Below are positions 6,726 to 12,127 of a DNA stretch of 15,200 bases, piece after piece. The stretch covers positions 1 through 15,200 of the forward strand of contig CAJUNA010000039.1 of the NCBI GenBank assembly GCA_910587645.1. Direction: 5' to 3'. The notes under the pieces are model-generated. The model was given only the letters and a program-made list of their open reading frames with translations, was not told the origin of the DNA and searched no databases. The stretch's first letter is position 1; every line of letters starts with the position of its first letter. The stretch is from an uncultured Oscillospiraceae bacterium. Its GTDB lineage: Bacteria; Bacillota; Clostridia; Oscillospirales; Oscillospiraceae. Made by a program: the position numbers and the translations under genes.

Positions 6726-8589
6726 ACATGGACACGGCCCCGGTGGCCCCCACGGAGGCTTCCAGAAGCCAAAAAATACGGGCAAAACCATTGGTACGCT
6801 GATGGGATATATCGGCAGGTCAAAATGGCTGCTGCTGGTAGTAGCCCTCTGCCTGGTGCTCAATACCGCCTGCTCCATCGGCGGGATGTATATGCTCCGG
6901 CCATTAATCGACGAGTGCATTGTCCCCGGCGACTATGCCCGTCTGGCAAGGACGCTGGTATTTATGGCCTGCCTCTACATTGCTGCGGCGCTGTTGAGCT
7001 ACGCGTACTCCCGCATCATGGTTCACGTCTCCCAGAAGGCCACCCATGCCATCCGCAGGGATCTGTTCGCCAAGATGCAGCGCCTGCCCCTCAGCTACTT
7101 CGACACCCACACCCACGGCGAGCTGATGAGCCGCTACACCAACGATATCGATACCCTCACCGAAATTCTGCAAAACGGCATGATTTCCCTGGTTTCCGGC
7201 ACACTGACCTTTATAGGGGTGGTTGCGGTAATGCTGTACCTCAGCCCCATTCTGTTTTTGGTAACCGTGTTTTCCTTAGGGCTGATGCTGGTTGTAATCA
7301 TGACGGTAGGCAAGCGTTCCCGCCGCTACTTCATGGCCCAGCAGAAAGACCTGGGCGAGGTCAATGGTTACATTGAGGAGATGATTGAGGGGCAGAAGGT
7401 CATCAAGGTCTTCAACCATGAAGCCAAGGCCAAGGAGGGCTTCAACCAGCGCAACGAGCGTTACCGCCGCAGCGCCACCAATGCGCAATCCTTCGCCGGG
7501 GCTATGATGCCCGCTATGGGCAATATCAGCCATATCAACTACGCGCTGACCTGCTGTGCCGGCGCACTGCTTTCCATCGCTTTCGGCCTGGATTTAGGCT
7601 CCCTGCTGCTCTATCTCCAGTACACCCGGCAGGTCAGCCAGCCCATCAGCCAGGTCAGCCAGCAGGTGAACAACATCCTCGCCGCCATCGCAGGCGCGGA
7701 GCGGGTGTTTGAAGTCATGGAGACCGCTCCCGAAACAGACGAAGGCAAGGTCACACTGGTTCATGTCTCCTGCGCCGCCGATGGAACCATTACCGAAGCG
7801 GCGGGCCGCAGCGATGGCTGGGCCTGGAAGAAGCCTGACGGTGGGCTGGTTCCCCTGCGGGGTGACGTGCGCTTCCAGGATGTAGTATTCAGTTATGTGC
7901 CGGAGAAAACCATTCTCCACGGCATTTCCCTCTACGCCAAGCCGGGGCAGAAGATTGCTTTTGTCGGCTCTACCGGCGCAGGGAAAACGACCATTACCAA
8001 TTTAATCAACCGGTTCTATGAAATTGAAAACGGGCTGATCACCTACGATGGCATCGATGTCCGGGACATCAGCAAGGAAAGCCTCCGCCGGTCCCTGGGC
8101 ATCGTCCTCCAGGACACCCATCTGTTCACCGGCACCATTGCCGATAACATCCGCTACGGCAAGCTGGACGCCACCGATGAGGAAGTCCGCGCCGCCGCCC
8201 GCCTGGCCAACGCGGATACCTTCATCAGCCACCTGCCGGATGGCTACGACACCTGGATTACCGATGATGGCGGCAGTCTCAGCCAAGGGGAGCGCCAGCT
8301 CCTGGCCATTGCCCGTGTCGCCGTAGCGGATCCGCCGGTGCTGATCCTGGACGAAGCCACCAGCTCCATTGACACCCGGACGGAAAAACTGATTGAGAAG
8401 GGCATGGACGGCCTTATGTCGGGCCGCACGGTGTTTGTGATTGCCCACCGGCTGTCCACCGTACGCAACGCAAAAGCGATTATGGTATTAGAACAGGGCG
8501 AGATTATTGAACGTGGGGATCACGATGATTTAATTGCCCAGAACGGCAAGTATTACCAGCTTTATACCGGGCAGGCGGAACTTAGTTAG
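6718..8589 (+). CDS. Heterodimeric ABC exporter half-transporter, catalytic-site subunit
   Basis: This 623-residue half-transporter complements its upstream partner. Walker A is canonical (GSTGAGKTT, 417-425), Walker B carries the catalytic Glu (LILDE, Glu546) and the switch His577 is present, but the signature is the variant LSQGE (521-525). Together the two proteins make one competent and one degenerate ATP site, as in TM287/288 and BmrCD. The N-terminus is His/Gly/Pro-rich (RHGHGPGGPHGG) and cytosolic. An extra segment of about 35 residues (345-380) lies between the membrane domain and the NBD. The ATG overlaps the stop of the first subunit by 8 bases, with AGAGGGGG upstream as ribosome site. 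No terminator follows, so some read-through into rubredoxin is possible. The annotation is secure for family and heterodimer type, not for substrate. Confidence 0.94.
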   Translation: MPRHGHGPGGPHGGFQKPKNTGKTIGTLMGYIGRSKWLLLVVALCLVLNTACSIGGMYMLRPLIDECIVPGDYARLARTLVFMACLYIAAALLSYAYSRIMVHVSQKATHAIRRDLFAKMQRLPLSYFDTHTHGELMSRYTNDIDTLTEILQNGMISLVSGTLTFIGVVAVMLYLSPILFLVTVFSLGLMLVVIMTVGKRSRRYFMAQQKDLGEVNGYIEEMIEGQKVIKVFNHEAKAKEGFNQRNERYRRSATNAQSFAGAMMPAMGNISHINYALTCCAGALLSIAFGLDLGSLLLYLQYTRQVSQPISQVSQQVNNILAAIAGAERVFEVMETAPETDEGKVTLVHVSCAADGTITEAAGRSDGWAWKKPDGGLVPLRGDVRFQDVVFSYVPEKTILHGISLYAKPGQKIAFVGSTGAGKTTITNLINRFYEIENGLITYDGIDVRDISKESLRRSLGIVLQDTHLFTGTIADNIRYGKLDATDEEVRAAARLANADTFISHLPDGYDTWITDDGGSLSQGERQLLAIARVAVADPPVLILDEATSSIDTRTEKLIEKGMDGLMSGRTVFVIAHRLSTVRNAKAIMVLEQGEIIERGDHDDLIAQNGKYYQLYTGQAELS

Positions 8590-8605
8590 CATCGTTGTAT
8601 TTGCA

Positions 8606-8636
8606 ACAGACAAATTGCATAAAAATTGGGTATACT
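8606..8636 (+). promoter_or_regulatory. Probable promoter of rubredoxin
   Basis: A good -10 box, TATACT (8631-8636), sits 35 bases before the ATG. The -35 region is weak: CAGACA at 8606-8611 with a 19-bp spacer, or AGACAA with 17. There is no terminator between the exporter operon and here, so the gene may also receive read-through transcripts. Confidence 0.5.
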
Positions 8637-8671
8637 AGGGATACCATCAACTGAAAAGGAGAAATCAAACC

Positions 8672-8827
8672 ATGAAATATGTTTGCGATGTTTGCGGCTA
8701 CGTCTACGATGAGGCCGCCGGTGATCCTGAGCACGGCATTGCCCCCGGCACCAAGTGGGAGGATGTTCCCGGAGATTTTGAGTGCCCCCTCTGCGGCGTG
8801 GGGAAGGATATGTTCTCCGAGCAGTAA
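8672..8827 (+). CDS. Rubredoxin
   Basis: This small gene encodes 51 residues. The two iron-binding pairs are visible: CDVC at residues 5-8 and CPLC at 38-41. The typical aromatic and acidic core is also present (Tyr3, GYVYD, GDPEHGIAPGT-WEDVP). Rubredoxins hold one Fe bound by four Cys and carry single electrons in the cytoplasm. In anaerobes they usually pass electrons to oxygen- and peroxide-reducing enzymes such as rubrerythrin or superoxide reductase. The start is supported by AAAAGGAG about 10 bases upstream. It has its own probable promoter and a terminator 11 bases after the stop, so it is a separate unit or the last gene of the exporter operon. No partner enzyme is in the window. Confidence 0.97.
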   Translation: MKYVCDVCGYVYDEAAGDPEHGIAPGTKWEDVPGDFECPLCGVGKDMFSEQ

Positions 8828-8837
8828 GGTCACGCGC

Positions 8838-8873
8838 GAGACCCCGGCTTTTGGCCGGGGTCTCATATTTTCT
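8838..8873 (+). terminator. Intrinsic terminator of rubredoxin
   Basis: An 11-bp stem GAGACCCCGGC / GCCGGGGTCTC (8838-8848 and 8854-8864) is followed by ATATTTTCT. It is T-tailed only on the plus strand, so it serves rubredoxin rather than the converging recombinase gene. Confidence 0.9.
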
Positions 8874-8919
8874 GCCGCCCAGACCATGGGGATGCTTTTG
8901 GTGGGTAGACGAACCTGCG

Positions 8920-10098
8920 CTAGGAATCCATCTGTGCGCCTGGCAGGATTTGTGGGGGCTGGGTGCCGCCAACCGCTTGACCGACTGCCTGTACAACCGC
9001 CAGATGGGTGTCGTCAAAAAGGTGCATATAAATCCGGCTGGTCGTATTGGTGGTACTATGCCCTAATGCGCGGCTGATGCCGAAAAGCGGGATATTCGCG
9101 CTGTTGGCAATACTGGCAAAGCTATGCCGCAGGCCATGCAGCGTGACATAAGGAAGCTCCGTCTTGCTCAATACCCGCTGGAGGCGGTTGCTGAGATAAT
9201 CCGCCTGATAGGGCTTTCCGCCATCGTGGCAGATTACATACCCCTTGTCCTCATAACGGTCCCCCAATAATTCCATTTCCATCTGCCGCTGGTTCCAAAG
9301 CCGCTCAATCAATTCCTCCATGTCTGTCAGGCCCGCGTAGCCTAAACGCCGGATGGAAGAACGGTTTTTTGTGGACTTATTCACTGGACGGCCGTTGACC
9401 GTTGTCCGCGTATCCGCAATAGTGATTACCTTCTGCTCCCGATCCACATGGTTCCACTTCAAGCCGCAGATTTCCGCCCGCCGCAGGCCTAAGTACCCCG
9501 CCATCTTTACGACCGGCTCCATGGATGTACCGGCCAGAATTTCAAAAAGCTTCGCCATCGTCTCGGAATCATAAAAATGATGGGTAGGGTCGCTGGCAGA
9601 GGGCGGCGTCACGTACTCTGTCACGTTACGGGATACCAGCTCTTGCTTCCGGGCATGTTCCAGGGCGTTGTGCAGCAGCATGTAATGCTTGCGTACTGTG
9701 TTGGCGCATAACCCCTCGGACTGCATCCGGTTCAGATACAACTGCACCTGGGCGGGCGTCAGCTTGGACAGCAGCTCGCTGCCCAGCGCGGGGGAGAGGT
9801 GGTTGCGGATAATCATGCAGTACCCATGGGCCGTGCTGGCGGAACGGCTGGGCTTGATGATCTGCTCCAGCCAGTAGGTCAGCCATTGCCCCAGGGTCAG
9901 CTTATCCAGCCCCTCGCCATGGGTGAGGATTTCTTCTCCGCCCCGGCGGTCCAATGCCTGGATCGCCAGCTCCAGGGTGGGGTAGCACTGGACGGCCCGC
10001 TTGGTGGTGCCGTCCGGCATAGAGCGGCGGATGGTAACATAAAAGCTGCGGCGCTGGGTGTCATAAGCAATGTTGGGCAGAATGGTCTTTCTCGACAT
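8920..10098 (-). CDS. Tyrosine recombinase/integrase (Tn916/phage-type)
   Basis: The 392-residue protein is complete. An N-terminal arm-DNA-binding region comes first (about 5-60). A SAM-like core-binding domain follows (about 66-165, LTLGQWLTYWLEQ to VTPPS), then the catalytic domain. All catalytic residues are present: Arg206 (GLRRAEI), Lys244 (TKNR), His321 and Arg324 (HGLRHS), His347 (LGH) and nucleophile Tyr357. The start is set by GAGGAGGT seven bases upstream. Enzymes of this family integrate, excise or invert DNA between short sites. No excisionase, relaxase, phage gene, tRNA or att repeat is visible nearby, so it is an orphan here. It could be a remnant of an integrated element or a domesticated recombinase. 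It lies inside the segment bounded by the 201-bp inverted repeats, but the sequence does not prove a link. Confidence 0.92.
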   Translation of the reverse strand: MSRKTILPNIAYDTQRRSFYVTIRRSMPDGTTKRAVQCYPTLELAIQALDRRGGEEILTHGEGLDKLTLGQWLTYWLEQIIKPSRSASTAHGYCMIIRNHLSPALGSELLSKLTPAQVQLYLNRMQSEGLCANTVRKHYMLLHNALEHARKQELVSRNVTEYVTPPSASDPTHHFYDSETMAKLFEILAGTSMEPVVKMAGYLGLRRAEICGLKWNHVDREQKVITIADTRTTVNGRPVNKSTKNRSSIRRLGYAGLTDMEELIERLWNQRQMEMELLGDRYEDKGYVICHDGGKPYQADYLSNRLQRVLSKTELPYVTLHGLRHSFASIANSANIPLFGISRALGHSTTNTTSRIYMHLFDDTHLAVVQAVGQAVGGTQPPQILPGAQMDS

Positions 10099-10154
10099 TG
10101 AAGATACCTCCTCTTTATTTCGACAAAATTGGAAATTTTTGCCTCCTCAAAAAT

Positions 10155-10184
10155 ACGATAAGGCCTTAGCGATTCATCTGTCAA
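10155..10184 (-). promoter_or_regulatory. Probable promoter of the recombinase gene
   Basis: On the minus strand, TTGACA (10184-10179) is followed after 18 bp by TATCGT (10160-10155). The -35 is perfect and the -10 is moderate (4 of 6). The 5' leader of roughly 50 bases contains an extra GAGGAGG with no start codon at a useful distance. Confidence 0.6.
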
Positions 10185-10194
10185 GATGCAATCG

Positions 10195-10224
10195 AAAAAC
10201 CACGGAAATTTTCCGTGGTTTTTT
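10195..10224 (-). terminator. Bidirectional terminator between yqeB and the recombinase
   Basis: A perfect stem (core AACCACGGAA / TTCCGTGGTT) is flanked by A- and T-runs, so it is U-tailed on both strands. On the minus strand it lies 34 bases after the yqeB stop and ends the yqeC-yqeB transcript before the recombinase promoter. Confidence 0.92.
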
Positions 10225-10257
10225 CCAATATTTGCCGAGAGGGCCGTTCTTTTCCTA

Positions 10258-11052
10258 TCATTTCTTTTCCAGCTTCTGGTGCAGGTGCAGGATTGCTTCC
10301 AATATGCCTCCGCCCACTGCCAACGCTTTGTCGGACGCGCAGCCGCAGTGATCCGGTTCACAGCGGGGATCCACATCTCCGCTTTTCATCCCTTTGGTAA
10401 CTAAAACGTTGTCGGCAAGTAATCCGCGAAGTGTGCCGGAAATCGTGCAAACCACCGGTACGCCGGACACATACCCAGCGGTCTCTCCCGCTTCCACATA
10501 GCTGCCAATCTGTTTGGCGCCCCGGAAAATGCCGTCCACAGGTGCGCGGAGAACCCGTTCCCCTGCGTACCCCCCGATCAGGCCGGGAATCTGGGTGTCC
10601 GGCAGCGCGGAGCCGTGGTATATCACACGCCCCAGATAGTGCCCGCGCATGGTTTCCACTACCGCGTGGCAGTCTGTTCCGGCGGTAAAGCCGGGGCCTG
10701 CCGCCACCACAATGGGCGCCATGTCTATCGTAGTGCCCAGGTTGCGTTTGGCGAGGATCCCATCCACCACCGCGTCCGGCTTTAACTGGGAAACGCAGGC
10801 CGCTTCTGGGTCAACCAGCACGGGGATCACGCCTTTTTCCAGCAAACCCGGTACATTTTCAACCTCCGCCCGGCGGGCGGAAATACCTTCCACCACAGTC
10901 CCCCCCAGCCGGACAGCTTCCGAAAAGCAGACCGTCCGGCGGATAGACGTAGGCGCGGCAGTCTCACAGACCACAACCTCCATCCCACTGCGATACAGCC
11001 GCAGCGCGATCCCGGTGGCTAAGTCGCCGCCGCCGCGAATTACGACAAGCAT
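10258..11052 (-). CDS. yqeB: YqeB (EF2563 family), selenium-dependent molybdenum hydroxylase maturation
   Basis: The 264-residue protein begins VVIRGGGDLATGIALRLYRSG, a Rossmann-like nucleotide-binding start. It ends with the family's typical C-terminal block DPRCEPDHCGCASDKALAVGGGILEAI. A central segment is lipoyl/biotinyl-like (LRAPVDGIFRGAKQIGSYVEAGETAGYV). Members co-occur with selenium-dependent molybdenum hydroxylases, such as xanthine or purine hydroxylases with a labile Se, and are thought to help install or activate the Se-Mo cofactor; the exact reaction is unknown to me. I chose ATG 11052 because AGGAGG lies eight bases upstream. The start overlaps the yqeC stop by 13 bases, so the two are translationally coupled. 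No hydroxylase subunits, selD or nifS-like gene is in this window. Confidence 0.88.
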   Translation of the reverse strand: MLVVIRGGGDLATGIALRLYRSGMEVVVCETAAPTSIRRTVCFSEAVRLGGTVVEGISARRAEVENVPGLLEKGVIPVLVDPEAACVSQLKPDAVVDGILAKRNLGTTIDMAPIVVAAGPGFTAGTDCHAVVETMRGHYLGRVIYHGSALPDTQIPGLIGGYAGERVLRAPVDGIFRGAKQIGSYVEAGETAGYVSGVPVVCTISGTLRGLLADNVLVTKGMKSGDVDPRCEPDHCGCASDKALAVGGGILEAILHLHQKLEKK

Positions 11053-11711
11053 GTCAAAACTCCTCCTCTCAACGCTCCGGCGAAAACAGGCTGGGGCAAT
11101 AACCCGGCGAGCCGTCCGGCGCAAGCCATGGCCGCTGGCGTTTCCGCCTGATTGACAAGTATAATATCCCCCAATCCCTCCGCCGCAATGAGCCGCGCCA
11201 GATTTTCCGGCGTAACCAACTCCTCCGGCCCGGCGCCGGTCAGGGTACAGAACTGCTCCCAGCGGTGGACTGCTTCCCGGACCGGCCGCCCAAACCCGGA
11301 CGCGCCTGCCAGCAGCAGCGCCACCCCCGTCTCCGGCGGGATCACCGGCTCATGGGACAGGTGTGCCTTGACCGGCAGCCCCTTGGAGCCGTCCGCTTCC
11401 ACCAGCACATAGTCCGCAAACCGCGCCAGCTCCCCCACGGCCAGTGCCGGGGCGGACAGCTTTCCCTCCCGCGCAGGCGCGCCCACGCAGACACAGCCAT
11501 AATTCCTGACCGCCCGCTCCAAAGCCCCCGCATCCGCGCCGTCCAGGACGGGCAGATGGCCGGGCGGCAGGATGTGGGTCGTGGTTGTGCAAACCACCGT
11601 GCCGCGCCGCGCCAGTTCCCGGGCGAGGGCATACATCGCCGTTGTTTTCCCCCCGCCCCCGGCCAGCGCGGTCACGCCGGGGCGGAGGTTTAGAAGCCTG
11701 CTTAATTCCAC
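11040..11711 (-). CDS. yqeC: YqeC, selenium-dependent hydroxylase accessory P-loop protein
   Basis: The 223-residue protein carries an N-terminal P-loop (GGGGKTT, about residues 18-24). The family motif TTTTHI follows, and VLVEADGSKGLPVKAH then acts as the Walker-B-like region. YqeC is one of the genes that track selenium-dependent molybdenum hydroxylases, together with YqeB, SelD and a MobA-like protein. It is probably a cytoplasmic NTPase in Mo/Se cofactor handling, with the exact step unproven. I start it at GTG 11711, which has GGAGG seven bases upstream and a good promoter behind it. The frame stays open upstream to 11954, but that stretch lacks family features and runs through promoters and an RNA locus. 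It is the first gene of a two-gene operon with yqeB. Confidence 0.88.
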   Translation of the reverse strand: MELSRLLNLRPGVTALAGGGGKTTAMYALARELARRGTVVCTTTTHILPPGHLPVLDGADAGALERAVRNYGCVCVGAPAREGKLSAPALAVGELARFADYVLVEADGSKGLPVKAHLSHEPVIPPETGVALLLAGASGFGRPVREAVHRWEQFCTLTGAGPEELVTPENLARLIAAEGLGDIILVNQAETPAAMACAGRLAGLLPQPVFAGALRGGVLTCLS

Positions 11712-11741
11712 AAAGGTTCCTCCATGCGTTATTCTCAATAA

Positions 11742-11770
11742 AATATAACACATCGAAAAGTATTTGGCAA
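11742..11770 (-). promoter_or_regulatory. Sigma-A promoter of yqeC-yqeB
   Basis: On the minus strand TTGCCA (11770-11765), a 17-bp spacer and TATATT (11747-11742) form a near-consensus promoter, with start near 11735 and a leader of about 24 bases before GTG 11711. Its -35 box is only 7 bases from the -35 box of the divergent small-RNA promoter. Confidence 0.8.
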
Positions 11771-11777
11771 GAACAAT

Positions 11778-11806
11778 TTGACATAACCTGTCGAATCTGA
11801 TAAAAT
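11778..11806 (+). promoter_or_regulatory. Strong sigma-A promoter of the short peptide transcript
   Basis: TTGACA (11778-11783), exactly 17 bp, then TAAAAT (11801-11806): 11 of 12 consensus bases. Transcription should start near 11813, about 70 bases before the 27-codon ORF. Confidence 0.88.
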
Positions 11807-11809
11807 AAA

Positions 11810-11831
11810 CCCAGCCCCGGATGGGGCTGGG
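11810..11831 (+). promoter_or_regulatory. Hairpin at the 5' end of the peptide mRNA / 3' end of the antisense RNA
   Basis: CCCAGCCCC (11810-11818) pairs with GGGGCTGGG (11823-11831) around GGAT. In the plus-strand transcript it would fold at or very near the 5' end, a common stabilising feature of type I toxin mRNAs. On the minus strand the same stem is followed by GTTTATTTTATC and could terminate the antisense transcript. Confidence 0.7.
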
Positions 11832-11858
11832 CGCTGGATAACGGTAGGCGGATGGCCA

Positions 11859-11877
11859 CACCTTCCGAAAGGAGGTG
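11859..11877 (+). promoter_or_regulatory. Hairpin that hides the ribosome-binding site
   Basis: CACCTTCC (11859-11866) pairs with GGAGGTG (11871-11877) around a GAAA tetraloop, with one bulged U (11863). The paired arm is the core of AAAGGAGGTGA, the ribosome site 7 bases before ATG 11883. Seven base pairs thus mask an otherwise excellent Shine-Dalgarno sequence. Confidence 0.75.
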
Positions 11878-11882
11878 AGACC

Positions 11883-11966
11883 ATGACTGTCCTCATTACG
11901 ATTTATTGGAAAGGGCGTAAAATCACTTTCCGCGTAGAGAAGGACAACCGCCACCCTGCCCGGTGA
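11883..11966 (+). CDS. 27-residue cationic peptide of a putative antisense-regulated module
   Basis: The ORF follows a near-perfect Shine-Dalgarno (AAAGGAGGTGA) and has its own promoter and terminator, which supports real translation. The peptide starts MTVLITIYW, turns at KGRK, continues ITFRVEK and ends DNRHPAR. It contains three Lys and four Arg against one Glu and one Asp. The alternating pattern suggests two beta-strands joined by a KGRK turn rather than the hydrophobic helix of Fst/TxpA/BsrG toxins. The last codons and stop lie inside the terminator stem. The locus has the layout of a type I toxin-antitoxin unit: hidden ribosome site, 5' hairpin and opposed antisense promoter. A toxin role is inference. 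Alternatives are a regulatory or leader peptide, or a dual-function small RNA. I do not recognise the peptide family. Confidence 0.6.
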   Translation: MTVLITIYWKGRKITFRVEKDNRHPAR

Positions 11967-11983
11967 CGGTTGTCAGGCTTTTT
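11943..11983 (+). terminator. Terminator overlapping the stop of the small ORF
   Basis: GACAACCGCCACC (11943-11955) pairs with GGTGACGGTTGTC (11962-11974), with one C-A mismatch, and is followed by AGGCTTTTT. The stem contains the last codons and the stop of the peptide ORF, giving a very compact transcript of about 170 bases. On the minus strand the mismatch becomes a G-U pair but there is no U-tract, so it is one-directional. Confidence 0.85.
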
Positions 11984-12034
11984 AGCTAAATAACCAACTT
12001 ACAGGGTCATCCGCTTATCGCAGCGCCCACCATC

Positions 12035-12063
12035 ATTATAGCCCCCCAGGCTTGTTTTGTCAA
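12035..12063 (-). promoter_or_regulatory. Perfect-consensus promoter of the antisense RNA
   Basis: On the minus strand the boxes are TTGACA (12063-12058), a 17-bp spacer and TATAAT (12040-12035): 12 of 12 consensus bases at ideal spacing. It faces the 3' end of the small peptide transcript and lies inside the arm and loop of a plus-strand terminator. No protein gene starts just downstream of it. Confidence 0.85.
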
Positions 12064-12079
12064 GTCTGGGGGCTTTTTT
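12041..12079 (+). terminator. Second plus-strand terminator
   Basis: GCCCCCCAGGCTTG (12041-12054) pairs with CAAGTCTGGGGGC (12061-12073), with one wobble and one bulged C, followed by six T. It backs up the terminator at 11943-11983 and keeps plus-strand RNA out of the converging surface gene B. Confidence 0.85.
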
Positions 12080-12083
12080 CTGC

Positions 12084-12118
12084 AAAAAGCCCCCCAAGGG
12101 CCGAAGTCCTTGGGGGGC
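12084..12118 (-). terminator. Intrinsic terminator of surface gene B
   Basis: On the minus strand GCCCCCCAAGG (12118-12108) pairs with CCTTGGGGGGC (12099-12089) and is followed by five T (12088-12084), ten bases after the stop codon. It resembles the C6/G6 terminator stem of surface gene A. Confidence 0.92.
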
Positions 12119-12127
12119 AGGGGTTAA

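Larger units (their letters stand above)
11800..12028 (-). ncRNA. Predicted antisense RNA (candidate type I antitoxin)
   Basis: An exact consensus promoter at 12063-12035 should start a minus-strand RNA near 12028. It would run through the terminator, ORF and ribosome-site hairpin of the small transcript. It could stop at the GC stem 11831-11810, which is followed on this strand by GTTTATTTTATC. That RNA would be about 225 bases and fully complementary to the peptide mRNA. TxpA/RatA and BsrG/SR4 use the same opposed layout, with overlap limited to the 3' ends. Ends are inferred from promoter spacing and the hairpin. No good ORF with a ribosome site is seen in it. Confidence 0.55.

Noticed and set aside
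5223..6920. 565-residue open frame on the minus strand across the first ABC gene
   Set aside because: It is antisense to a certain ABC transporter. It is rich in His/Gly/Gln from mirrored codons and has no recognisable domain; it is a shadow of GC-rich coding.
8866..8919. Attachment-site core next to the recombinase
   Set aside because: I compared the 50 bases after the recombinase gene with its upstream region by eye and found no convincing matching direct repeat.
11702..11725. Seven-codon leader ORF (MEEPLWN) overlapping the yqeC start
   Set aside because: Its ATG has no ribosome site; the GGAGG inside it serves yqeC. The overlap looks accidental.
11712..11954. N-terminal extension of YqeC by 81 residues
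   Set aside because: The extra residues have no family similarity and cover two promoters and the antisense region. GTG 11711 has a well-spaced GGAGG and its own promoter.
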